Source: Microbacterium sp.
GTDB taxonomy: Bacteria > Actinomycetota > Actinomycetes > Actinomycetales > Microbacteriaceae
Length of the DNA stretch: 11,977 nt
Reading direction: 5' to 3'
Assembly: GCA_003248845.1 (NCBI GenBank)
Contig: QFPD01000023.1
Location: 1 to 11,977 of the forward strand
Shown: piece by piece, positions 1 through 5,965 of the stretch
Layout of the letters: each line of letters opens with the position of its first letter
Position numbering within the stretch: the first letter of the stretch is position 1
Translations under genes and position numbers: made by a program
The notes under the pieces: model-generated
What the model saw: the letters and a program-made list of their open reading frames with translations, nothing else
Told to the model about the DNA's origin: nothing
Databases searched by the model: none

Positions 1-25
1 GAACATGACTCCCCTCCTGCCGTGC

Positions 26-784
26 TCAGTCCTGCTTCGGCCGCCGGAACATCTTCAGCAGCCGGGTGACCGGATCGTAGAACTCGTCGACGACCGTGGA
101 TGCCTCGTGCAGCGGCGCCGTCACGACCGCGAACAGGGTCGCCGCGGTGACGGAGAGGACGGCGACCGCCGCACGTCCCCATCGGCGGCGCGGCGGCTTC
201 GCGGCGGCCGCAGGCCCTGGGTCGCGGCGGGCCTCGCGCCGGCGGCGAAGAGTCAGCCAGAGATCGGAGATCCCACGCATGATGAGCATCGCGCCGAACA
301 CGACCGCGACGACGAGCAGCGTGATGTCGGGCCAGACGAGCGCGAGGATGCCGAAGATGACACCGGTGCCGCCGAACGCGGCATCCGCGATCCGGGAGTC
401 CCAGCCGCGTCCCTTCGCGAACGCACCGGTGACGCCGGCCGCTCCCGCCGCGAGCAGGAGAAGCCCCGTGATGACGGCGATCGCGCGCACGGTCAGGCCC
501 GGCCAGGCGAGGACGAAGACGCCCAACACGATCCATCCGATCGCGAGCGCGCCGCGCCAGCGACGCTCGCCTTCGTCGACACGGCCGGTCGCCTCGAGGA
601 TGCCGGTGAGCACCATGCCGCCGCCGACGAGCAGCGCGAGGAGGTCGAGCGCGGTCGTCGGGCGCAGGACGATGACCGCGCCGAGCACGATCGAGAGGAC
701 CGACAGGCTGATCCGCATCCAGGTGGGCATGCGCCGCGCGAGCCTCACGAGAGTGAGGCGCTCCATCCAGTCTGCGCGGGCCAT
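26..784 (-). CDS. DUF308/HdeD-family multi-pass membrane protein
   Basis: 252 aa integral membrane protein. Three DUF308 hairpin repeats are visible, each a pair of hydrophobic helices joined by a short turn ending in RP or WP (the VLSIVLGAVIVLRP, LGVFVLAWP and FGILALVWP segments). A basic linker (LRRRREARR, then PPRRRWGR) is followed by a seventh hydrophobic segment and a short polar tail. In enterobacteria HdeD is linked to acid resistance, but actinobacterial members are mostly uncharacterised, so only a membrane role is supported. The ATG at 784 is preferred over an internal ATG at 766 because TAGCCT (796-791) ends 6 nt before it, matching the leaderless pattern seen across this window. 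It is divergent from the MATE transporter gene with 56 bp between the starts. The family call is fairly secure; the function is unknown. Confidence 0.85.
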   Translation of the reverse strand: MARADWMERLTLVRLARRMPTWMRISLSVLSIVLGAVIVLRPTTALDLLALLVGGGMVLTGILEATGRVDEGERRWRGALAIGWIVLGVFVLAWPGLTVRAIAVITGLLLLAAGAAGVTGAFAKGRGWDSRIADAAFGGTGVIFGILALVWPDITLLVVAVVFGAMLIMRGISDLWLTLRRRREARRDPGPAAAAKPPRRRWGRAAVAVLSVTAATLFAVVTAPLHEASTVVDEFYDPVTRLLKMFRRPKQD

Positions 785-790
785 CGCTCC

Positions 791-796
791 AGGCTA
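791..796 (-). promoter_or_regulatory. -10 hexamer TAGCCT of the DUF308 gene (leaderless)
   Basis: TAGCCT on the minus strand, 6 nt upstream of the ATG at 784. No recognisable -35 box. The spacing places transcription initiation at or next to the A of the start codon. Confidence 0.5.
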
Positions 797-828
797 CGAG
801 AGCGCGGGGCCGTGTCGGCGCGCGGCCC

Positions 829-834
829 TAGGCT
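829..834 (+). promoter_or_regulatory. -10 hexamer TAGGCT of the MATE gene (leaderless)
   Basis: TAGGCT ends 6 nt before the ATG at 841. The GAGG at 836-839 is only 1 nt from the start codon, too close to act as a Shine-Dalgarno site, so a leaderless transcript is the simplest reading. Confidence 0.5.
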
Positions 835-840
835 CGAGGT

Positions 841-2160
841 ATGGCCGCCGTCACCCTCAACCGCGAGATCCTCCGGTTGGCGGTCCCGGCGCTCGGCGCA
901 CTCGTCGCCGAGCCGATGTTCCTCATCGTGGATGCCGCGCTCGTCGGCCATCTCGGCGTCGTCCCCCTCGCCGGGCTCGGCATCGCGTCGGCCGTGCTGC
1001 AGACGATCGTGGGGCTCATGGTGTTCCTCGCCTATTCCACGACACCGGCGGTCGCGCGCCGCTTCGGCGCGGGCGAGCATTCCGGCGCGGTCCGGGCGGG
1101 CATCGACGGGCTGTGGCTCGCGCTCGGGCTGGGCGTGGTGCTCGCGGTCGTCGGCTCGGCGCTGACGCCGTGGCTGGCCGGGCTCTTCGGCGCGACGCCC
1201 GACGTGACGCAGCAGGCGGTCATCTACCTGCAGCTGTCGATGTGGGGCCTGCCGGCGATGCTCATCGTGTTCGCCGCCACCGGGCTTCTGCGCGGCATGC
1301 AGAACACGGTCACTCCGCTGTGGATCGCAGGCTTCGGCTTCGGCTTGAACGCGCTGCTGAACTGGCTGTTCATCTACGGGTTCGGTTGGGGCATCGCCGG
1401 ATCGGCAGCCGGCACGGTGGTCGCACAATGGAGCATGGTCGGCGCCTACGCGGTGGTCGTGGGAAGGCTGGCGCGCACGCACGCGGCATCGCTCCGTCCG
1501 GAGCGCGCAGGTCTCCGCGGCTCGGCGACGTCGGGCGGGTGGCTGTTCCTGCGGACGGTGTCGCTGCGCGCGGCGTTCCTGCTCACGGTGTTCGTCGCGA
1601 CAGGGCTCGGCACCGACGAACTGGCCGGGTGGCAGGTCGCGTTCACGATCTTCTCGACGGCGGCGTTCGCGCTCGACGCGCTGGCGATCGCCGCCCAGGC
1701 GCTCGTCGGGCGCGGGCTCGGCGCCGGGGACGAGCCGTTCGTGCGGCACGTGCTCGGACGCACGGTGGCATGGGGGGCGTGGTTCGGAGTCGTCGTGGGC
1801 GCCGTCATCGCTGCCCTGTCGGGGGTGATCGGCCTCGTCTTCACCGGGTCGCCGCAGGTGGCCGCGCTCATCCAGCCGGCGCTGCTCGTCCTCGCGATCG
1901 CGCAGCCTGTGTGCGGCATCGTGTTCGTGCTCGACGGTGTGCTGATGGGCGCTGGCGACGCCCGCTACCTTGCAATCGCGGGCGGGCTGAACCTCGTCCC
2001 GTACGTGCCCGCACTCGTCATCGTCGCACTCACGCACCCGACGGGGGCGGCTGGGCTCGCCTGGCTGGCCGCCTGCTTCTTCGGTGTGTACATGCTCGCG
2101 CGCCTCGGCACGCTCGGCTGGCGCGTGCGGCGCTCGGAATGGCTCACCGCCGGAGTGTGA
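841..2160 (+). CDS. MATE family efflux transporter (DinF-like)
   Basis: 439 aa, the usual MATE length of about 430-460, with about 12 hydrophobic segments throughout. MATE proteins export drugs or metabolites in exchange for Na+ or H+ across the cytoplasmic membrane. The N-terminus has the typical first-helix pattern: REILRLAVPALGALVAEP, then an LIVDAALVGHLG stretch in the position of the family's LVDTAxVGHLG. The second half repeats it (a WLFLRTVSLRAAFLLTVFVATGLG region), consistent with two six-helix bundles. The start at 841 gives the expected short cytoplasmic N-terminus and fits the -10 at 829-834. The gene is monocistronic and ends 22 bp from the convergent RNA methyltransferase gene. 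The substrate cannot be told from sequence; the DinF-like subgroup is inferred from overall similarity. Confidence 0.93.
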   Translation: MAAVTLNREILRLAVPALGALVAEPMFLIVDAALVGHLGVVPLAGLGIASAVLQTIVGLMVFLAYSTTPAVARRFGAGEHSGAVRAGIDGLWLALGLGVVLAVVGSALTPWLAGLFGATPDVTQQAVIYLQLSMWGLPAMLIVFAATGLLRGMQNTVTPLWIAGFGFGLNALLNWLFIYGFGWGIAGSAAGTVVAQWSMVGAYAVVVGRLARTHAASLRPERAGLRGSATSGGWLFLRTVSLRAAFLLTVFVATGLGTDELAGWQVAFTIFSTAAFALDALAIAAQALVGRGLGAGDEPFVRHVLGRTVAWGAWFGVVVGAVIAALSGVIGLVFTGSPQVAALIQPALLVLAIAQPVCGIVFVLDGVLMGAGDARYLAIAGGLNLVPYVPALVIVALTHPTGAAGLAWLAACFFGVYMLARLGTLGWRVRRSEWLTAGV

Positions 2161-2186
2161 GCGCAGCCCTCCCGCGGGCGGCTCAC
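2157..2186. terminator. possible bidirectional hairpin between convergent genes
   Basis: GTGAGC (2157-2162) pairs with GCTCAC (2181-2186), enclosing the palindrome CCCGCGGG (2171-2178). The stem contains the stop codons of both converging genes. There is no T-tract, so intrinsic termination is uncertain. Confidence 0.3.
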
Positions 2187-2827
2187 GCGTAGCGACGGCA
2201 CCACTCGTACATGACGACGGCGGCTGCCGCGCTGGCGTTGATCGAGCGCGTCGAGCCGTACTGCGTGATCTCGACGACAGTGGATGCCGCGGCCACCGCC
2301 TCGGCGGACAGGCCCGGCCCCTCCTGCCCGAACAGCAGCGCGCAGCGCTCGGGGAGATCGGCGCGATCGACCGGCACCGACCCGGTCACGTTGTCGACCG
2401 CGACGACCGGAACCGCGGCATCCGCCGCCCACGCGGCGAAGGCGGCGATGTCGTCGTGGTGGCGCACGTGCTGATAGCGGTCGGTGACCATCGCGCCGCG
2501 GCGGTTCCAGCGACGCCGGCCGATGATGTGCACCTCCGCGGCGCCGAACGCGTTGGCGCTGCGCACGATCGACCCGATGTTCATGTCGTGCTGCCAGTTC
2601 TCGATCGCGACGTGGAACGGGTGGCGGTGCTCGTCGAGGTCGGCGACGATCGCCTCCATCGTCCAGTATCGGTAGCGGTCGACGACATTGCGGCGGTCAC
2701 CCGCGGCGAGGAGGTCGCGGTCGTAGCGCGGGTCATCCGGCCATGCGTCCGGCCCTTCGGGCCACGGCCCGACGCCGACCGGCAGTTCCGGCTCGGTCGT
2801 GTCGCCGGTCTGGCCGTTCTCCCCCAC
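2183..2827 (-). CDS. SpoU/TrmH-family RNA 2'-O-ribose methyltransferase
   Basis: 214 aa SPOUT-fold enzyme expected to transfer a methyl group from S-adenosylmethionine to a ribose 2'-OH in tRNA or rRNA. All three SpoU motifs are present: motif 1 NIGSIVRSANAFG (residues 83-95, with the conserved Asn83 and Arg89), motif 2 ALLFGQEGPGLS (about 163-174, with Glu169), and motif 3 EITQYGSTRSINASAAAAVV (about 186-205, with Asn197 where the family has SLNVS). The first ~50 residues are a Pro/Asp-rich extension outside the core. The GTG at 2827 is chosen because minus-strand TAGCCT (2839-2834) lies 6 nt upstream. The target nucleotide (for example tRNA position 18 or a 23S site) cannot be told from sequence. 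It is divergent from mntH; the left MntR box begins 38 bp upstream of its start, near its expected -35 region. Confidence 0.92.
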   Translation of the reverse strand: MGENGQTGDTTEPELPVGVGPWPEGPDAWPDDPRYDRDLLAAGDRRNVVDRYRYWTMEAIVADLDEHRHPFHVAIENWQHDMNIGSIVRSANAFGAAEVHIIGRRRWNRRGAMVTDRYQHVRHHDDIAAFAAWAADAAVPVVAVDNVTGSVPVDRADLPERCALLFGQEGPGLSAEAVAAASTVVEITQYGSTRSINASAAAAVVMYEWCRRYA

Positions 2828-2833
2828 TCCGCA

Positions 2834-2839
2834 AGGCTA
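2834..2839 (-). promoter_or_regulatory. -10 hexamer TAGCCT of the RNA methyltransferase gene
   Basis: Minus-strand TAGCCT ending 6 nt before the GTG at 2827. No Shine-Dalgarno sequence is visible in the remaining upstream bases. Same layout as the other leaderless starts in the window. Confidence 0.5.
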
Positions 2840-2865
2840 TCCCCGCACAGCCGCGCACTCCGCTG

Positions 2866-2883
2866 TTTTCGGCTCGCCGAAAA
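2866..2883. promoter_or_regulatory. MntR-type operator, distal box
   Basis: Perfect 8-bp inverted repeat with a 2-bp centre, TTTTCGGC-TC-GCCGAAAA, upstream of the mntH -10 element. It has the same half-sites as the box at 2898-2915, and the two centres are 32 bp apart (about three helical turns, same DNA face). Assignment to the DtxR/MntR repressor encoded two genes downstream is inference from position, symmetry and operon content. Confidence 0.75.
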
Positions 2884-2892
2884 ATATCCTGC

Positions 2893-2898
2893 TATATT
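2893..2898 (+). promoter_or_regulatory. -10 hexamer TATATT of mntH between the two operators
   Basis: TATATT lies in the only strongly A/T-rich patch of the region and ends 7 nt before the mntH ATG at 2906. Its last T is shared with the first T of the proximal operator. A bound repressor on either side would block RNA polymerase. Confidence 0.6.
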
Positions 2899-2915
2899 TT
2901 TCGGCATGCCGAAAA
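2898..2915. promoter_or_regulatory. MntR-type operator, proximal box containing the mntH start codon
   Basis: TTTTCGGC-AT-GCCGAAAA, a perfect 8-bp inverted repeat. The central AT plus the next G form the mntH ATG (2906-2908), so the right half-site encodes the first residues (Met-Pro-Lys). Together the two boxes form a larger imperfect dyad at 2862-2919 centred between 2890 and 2891: outer 12-bp arms (2862-2873/2908-2919) and inner 12-bp arms (2876-2887/2894-2905). Confidence 0.75.
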
Positions 2916-4159
2916 CAGCCGCTGTCGCGACGCGCCGCTCCCGCGCCGCGTGGCTGCTTGGGCCCGCCCTCGTCGCCGGCGTCGCCTATCTCGACCCCGG
3001 CAACGTCGCGAGCAATATGACGGCCGGCGCGAGCTTCGGATATCTGCTCGTCTGGGTCGTCGTACTCGGTAACGCGATGGCATGGCTCATCCAGTACCTC
3101 TCCGCAAAGCTCGGAATCGTGACGGGGCACAGTCTCGCCGAGACTCTCGGTGCGCGCTTCCGGAGCGACGCGGCTCGCCGCGCCTACTGGCTGCAGGCCG
3201 AGGTCGTCGCGATGGCCACCGACATCGCCGAAGTGATCGGCGGGGCGGTCGCGTTGTGGCTGCTCTTCGCCGTGCCACTCCCCATCGGGGGGCTCCTCAC
3301 CGGGGCTGTCTCGATCGGGCTGCTGCTCGTCCAGCAGCGGCGCGGCGCTCGCGCCTTCGAGTTCGTCGTGATCGGTCTGCTGGCGGTCATCGCGCTCGGG
3401 TTCACGTACGGGGTGATCATCGCCCCACCCGACCCCGCGGGGGTGGCGTCGGGGCTGCTCCCCCGCTTCGACGGCACCGACTCGGTGCTCCTCGCCGCCT
3501 CGATCCTCGGCGCGACGATCATGCCGCACGCGATCTACGCGCACTCCGCCCTCGCCCGCGACCGCTTCACCGCCGACACGGCGCGACCGGCCGACCGCTC
3601 CGCCGGTACACGACGCCTGCTCACGGCCACCCGATGGGACGTCACGATCGCCCTCGCGATCGCGGGCACCGTGAACCTCGCGATCCTGCTGCTGGCCGCG
3701 GCGAACCTCGCCGGCGTCCCCGGCACCGACAGCCTCGAAGGCGCGTACGCCGCCCTGCAGACCGGGCTCGGCGCCACCGTCGCGACTCTCTTCGCCGTCG
3801 GCCTGCTCGCGAGCGGCCTCGCGAGCACCGCGGTCGGCGCGTACGCCGGCGCCGAGATCATGCACGGCCTCCTGCGCGTGCGCATTCCGCTTCTCGCGCG
3901 GCGGCTCGTGACGCTCGTCCCCGCCATCGCGATCCTCGCAGCCGGCGTCGACCCGACGTGGGCGCTCGTGCTCAGCCAGGTGGTCCTGAGCTTCGGCATC
4001 CCGTTCGCTCTCGTGCCGCTCGTCTGGCTCACGGCTCGCGCCGACGTCCTGGGCGCGCACCGCAATCGCTGGTGGACGACGGCGGCGGGCGCCGTCGCGG
4101 CGGTGCTGCTCATCGCGCTGAACGCCGTTCTTCTGTGGCTGGTGCTGAGCGGCGGCTAG
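2906..4159 (+). CDS. mntH: NRAMP-family divalent metal (Mn2+) transporter
   Basis: 417 aa proton-coupled Mn2+/Fe2+ importer of the cytoplasmic membrane. The first helix carries the NRAMP metal-site motif DPGN (Asp30, Asn33) in VAYLDPGNVASNMTAG. The sixth-helix motif is MPHAIYAHS (Met206, His208), matching the family's MPHxxYLHS; Asp, Asn and Met are the known metal ligands. About 11 hydrophobic helices run to the C-terminus, a normal length. The reading frame is open far upstream, but ATG 2906 gives the typical short N-terminus before helix 1 and has a -10 element 7 nt upstream. The start codon sits inside an MntR-type palindrome, and a DtxR-family repressor gene follows after 9 bp. This strongly suggests an Mn-repressed, Mn-importing transporter. 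Confidence 0.95.
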   Translation: MPKTAAVATRRSRAAWLLGPALVAGVAYLDPGNVASNMTAGASFGYLLVWVVVLGNAMAWLIQYLSAKLGIVTGHSLAETLGARFRSDAARRAYWLQAEVVAMATDIAEVIGGAVALWLLFAVPLPIGGLLTGAVSIGLLLVQQRRGARAFEFVVIGLLAVIALGFTYGVIIAPPDPAGVASGLLPRFDGTDSVLLAASILGATIMPHAIYAHSALARDRFTADTARPADRSAGTRRLLTATRWDVTIALAIAGTVNLAILLLAAANLAGVPGTDSLEGAYAALQTGLGATVATLFAVGLLASGLASTAVGAYAGAEIMHGLLRVRIPLLARRLVTLVPAIAILAAGVDPTWALVLSQVVLSFGIPFALVPLVWLTARADVLGAHRNRWWTTAAGAVAAVLLIALNAVLLWLVLSGG

Positions 4160-4162
4160 CCT
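4157..4162 (+). promoter_or_regulatory. -10 hexamer TAGCCT of mntR overlapping the mntH stop codon
   Basis: TAGCCT ends 6 nt before the GTG start at 4169. Its first three bases are the TAG stop codon of mntH. This predicts a separate leaderless mntR transcript in addition to any read-through from the mntH promoter. Confidence 0.45.
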
Positions 4163-4168
4163 GGACGC

Positions 4169-4819
4169 GTGCCCGCCGCCGCCCCCTCGACCGCGATCGA
4201 CGACTACCTGAAGACGATCTACCACCACACCGAGTGGCAGAACGATCCGGTGACTCCGTCTCAGCTCGCAGCGACGCTGGGGCTCGCGCCGTCCACCGTG
4301 ACGGAGATGGTGCAGAAGCTCGCCGCGGCCGACCTCGTGTCCCACCGGCCATACGGTCCGGTGTCGCTGACGGATGCCGGCAGGCTCCGCGCCGCCGCGA
4401 TCATCCGCCGCCATCGCCTCATCGAGACGTGGCTCGTGCGCGAGTTCGATTACGCGTGGGACGAGGTGCACGACGAAGCCGAGGTCCTCGAGCACGCGAT
4501 CAGCGATCGACTACTCGAGCGGATCTCGGCACGGCTCGGTCACCCGACGCGTGATCCGCACGGCGACCCGATCCCGGATGCCGCGGGTGCCGTCGACCGC
4601 GACCCGTTCCTGCTCCTCGGCGACGCACCCATCGGCCACACGGGGCGCGTGCTGCGCGTGAGTGATCGCGACCCGGCGCTCCTGCGCGCGCTCGAGGCGG
4701 CCGGCGTCGATGTCGGTCACTCCGTCACGGTCACGGGCAGAGGCGCCGTGCAGGTCGACGGCGGGTCGTCGATCGGGCTGCCGGATGCCGCGGCATCCGC
4801 CGTCTGGCTCACCGCCTGA
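4169..4819 (+). CDS. mntR: DtxR/MntR-family metal-dependent transcriptional repressor
   Basis: 216 aa with the three-part DtxR architecture: winged helix-turn-helix (about 8-70, recognition region LAPSTVTEMVQKL), dimerisation/metal-binding domain (about 71-130), and a C-terminal SH3-like/FeoA domain (about 145-215). Aligned to DtxR, the ancillary-site residues are His82, Glu86 and His101. The primary-site residues are Glu105, Glu108 and His109, with Asp12 at the position of DtxR Met10. DtxR has Cys102 where this protein has Glu105; Glu there plus Asp near the N-terminus is the arrangement in Bacillus subtilis MntR (Asp8, Glu99, Glu102, His103), so Mn2+ selectivity is likely. Lys15 replaces the MntR Glu11. 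It lies 9 bp after mntH, whose start region carries twin palindromes, so it is probably the mntH repressor. GTG start supported by TAGCCT 6 nt upstream. Confidence 0.9.
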   Translation: MPAAAPSTAIDDYLKTIYHHTEWQNDPVTPSQLAATLGLAPSTVTEMVQKLAAADLVSHRPYGPVSLTDAGRLRAAAIIRRHRLIETWLVREFDYAWDEVHDEAEVLEHAISDRLLERISARLGHPTRDPHGDPIPDAAGAVDRDPFLLLGDAPIGHTGRVLRVSDRDPALLRALEAAGVDVGHSVTVTGRGAVQVDGGSSIGLPDAAASAVWLTA

Positions 4820-4828
4820 CACCGCACG

Positions 4829-4846
4829 CTCGGGCTCGGGCTCGGG
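4829..4846 (+). repeat. three tandem copies of CTCGGG
   Basis: CTCGGG occurs three times head to tail immediately after the mntR stop codon. It is a short, low-complexity tract with no evident role. Confidence 0.6.
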
Positions 4847-4873
4847 CGGACCGTCGCAGGTGCGCAAAGCCGA

Positions 4874-4953
4874 GTCACGAACTCCGCAGAATGTCACGAA
4901 CTCCGCACTGCGGGGCGGGAACGGATGCGGAGTACGCGCACATCTGCGGAGTT
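4874..4953. repeat. four-copy symmetric intergenic repeat (ACTCCGCA / TGCGGAGT)
   Basis: GTCACGAACTCCGCA occurs twice exactly (4874-4888, 4893-4907; period 19). The inverse TGCGGAGT then occurs twice (4926-4933, 4945-4952; also period 19). All four copies are symmetric about one centre between 4916 and 4917. The outermost arms, 4880-4890 and 4943-4953, are perfect 11-bp inverted repeats; the inner pair, 4900-4907 and 4926-4933, gives 8 bp. It lies between two converging genes, so it could fold as a shared terminator or be a REP-like interspersed element. There is no T-tract. Confidence 0.75.
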
Positions 4954-4966
4954 GATGCGCCGCCGG

Positions 4967-5923
4967 TCACCTCCGCCGGCGCTTGCGACTCGCCTTCAGA
5001 TAGGGCCATTCGACACCCGTCGCATGCTCGCAGTAGTTCCAGAGGCGCGCCGCGAGATCCTCGTCGCGCGTGATCTTCGCGGCCTCCGCACGGCGCGGGG
5101 CGCCGCCGACGACCCGCGCCGGCCCCCAGAACGAGCCGCTCTCGGCATCGGGGTCGACGAGGGCTCGTACGAGCGACCACGCGCCGTGCTCCTTCGACTG
5201 CGTGATGGGCGCCTGCAGGTTGCCGAAGAAACGCGTCGCGCGTGAAGGTTCGTTGACGCCGAGGATGCCCCGGGTGCGGCCGCTCACGGAGTACCCCGGG
5301 TGCGCGACGACGCTCGAGATCGGCACGTTCGCCGCTCGCAGCCGTCGATCGGCTTCGAAGCCCAGCGCCGTCGTGGCGACCTTGGACTGCACGTACGCCC
5401 GCCACGGCGTGTACCCGTTCTCGAGCTCGGGATCGATCGGGTCGTAGGGCCACATCGATGTCGACATGGAGCCGACCCAGACCATGCGCCCGCGTCCCGC
5501 GGCGAGCGGCAGCAGCAGTTCGCCGGCGAGCGCGTAGTGGCCGAGCGCGTTCGTCGCGAAGACGACCTCGTGCCCATCGGGTGTCGTCTCGCGCTCCCGC
5601 GGCGGGTGCACGACGCCCGCGTTGAGCAGGAGTCCGTGCAGACCCGCGCGGCCGCGCGCGGTGGCGGCGGCGGCGCGGACCGAACCGAGGTTGCTCGTGT
5701 CGAGCAGGAGGGTGTCGACCTCGGCAGCCGGCACCTGCCGCCGGATGGCGGCGCGGGCGGCGGCGAGGCGATGGGGATTGCGTCCGGTCATGATGACGTG
5801 GGCTCCGGCACCCGCGAGCTGCAGGCACGAGAAGAAGCCGAGCCCGGCAGTCGACCCCGTGACGAGGTACCGCTTGCCGCCCAGGTCGGGAAGCTGCGTC
5901 GGATCCCACCGGTCGCGTGCCAC
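4967..5923 (-). CDS. SDR-family NAD(P)-dependent oxidoreductase (retinol dehydrogenase/protochlorophyllide reductase-like)
   Basis: 318 aa classical-type short-chain dehydrogenase/reductase, somewhat longer than the 250-aa core, as in the retinol-dehydrogenase-like group. Rossmann nucleotide-binding motif TGSTAGLG (residues 22-29), a VIMTGR segment (44-48) ending the second strand with Arg48 favouring NADP(H), and NAG at 101-103. The catalytic set is Asn125 (NALGH), Ser152 (VGSMS), Tyr177 and Lys181 (YVQSK). The C-terminal 130 residues hold the substrate region and end in a basic SRKRRRR tail. The frame is open further upstream, but the GTG at 5923 gives a normal N-terminus and has minus-strand TAGGGT 7 nt upstream. 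It is divergent from the HAD gene with only 42 bp between. The substrate is unknown. Confidence 0.92.
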   Translation of the reverse strand: MARDRWDPTQLPDLGGKRYLVTGSTAGLGFFSCLQLAGAGAHVIMTGRNPHRLAAARAAIRRQVPAAEVDTLLLDTSNLGSVRAAAATARGRAGLHGLLLNAGVVHPPRERETTPDGHEVVFATNALGHYALAGELLLPLAAGRGRMVWVGSMSTSMWPYDPIDPELENGYTPWRAYVQSKVATTALGFEADRRLRAANVPISSVVAHPGYSVSGRTRGILGVNEPSRATRFFGNLQAPITQSKEHGAWSLVRALVDPDAESGSFWGPARVVGGAPRRAEAAKITRDEDLAARLWNYCEHATGVEWPYLKASRKRRRR

Positions 5924-5930
5924 GTGTCCG

Positions 5931-5936
5931 ACCCTA
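5931..5936 (-). promoter_or_regulatory. -10 hexamer TAGGGT of the SDR gene
   Basis: Minus-strand TAGGGT ending 7 nt before the GTG at 5923, facing away from the HAD promoter hexamer at 5953-5958. There is no Shine-Dalgarno sequence in between. Confidence 0.5.
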
Positions 5937-5952
5937 GGCGCATTCGCCCCGC

Positions 5953-5958
5953 TAGGCT
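5953..5958 (+). promoter_or_regulatory. -10 hexamer TAGGCT of the HAD gene
   Basis: TAGGCT ends 7 nt before the ATG at 5966. The spacer GGGCCCC carries no usable ribosome binding site. Two back-to-back leaderless promoters therefore share this 42-bp intergenic segment. Confidence 0.5.
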
Positions 5959-5965
5959 GGGCCCC

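Noticed and set aside
745..2037. Long minus-strand open frame antisense to the MATE gene
   Set aside because: Arg/Glu/His-rich translation with no domain features. In DNA this GC-rich the antisense frame of a real gene is often open. The plus strand has a complete MATE protein.
2084..2905. Upstream in-frame extension of mntH
   Set aside because: It would run antisense through the RNA methyltransferase gene. The DPGN helix begins normally after the ATG at 2906, which has a promoter hexamer and operator.
2837..4495. Very long minus-strand open frame (over 500 codons) antisense to mntH and mntR
   Set aside because: Low-complexity Arg/Asp/Glu composition and no motifs, while both plus-strand genes are unmistakable.
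3082..4554. Long plus-strand open frame overlapping mntH and mntR in another frame
   Set aside because: Arg/Pro/Ala-rich shadow frame crossing the boundary between two well-supported genes.
4874..4953. The regularly spaced repeats considered as a CRISPR array
   Set aside because: Units are 8-15 bp with 4-11 bp spacers and occur in inverted orientation, unlike the 24-37 bp direct repeats of CRISPR arrays.
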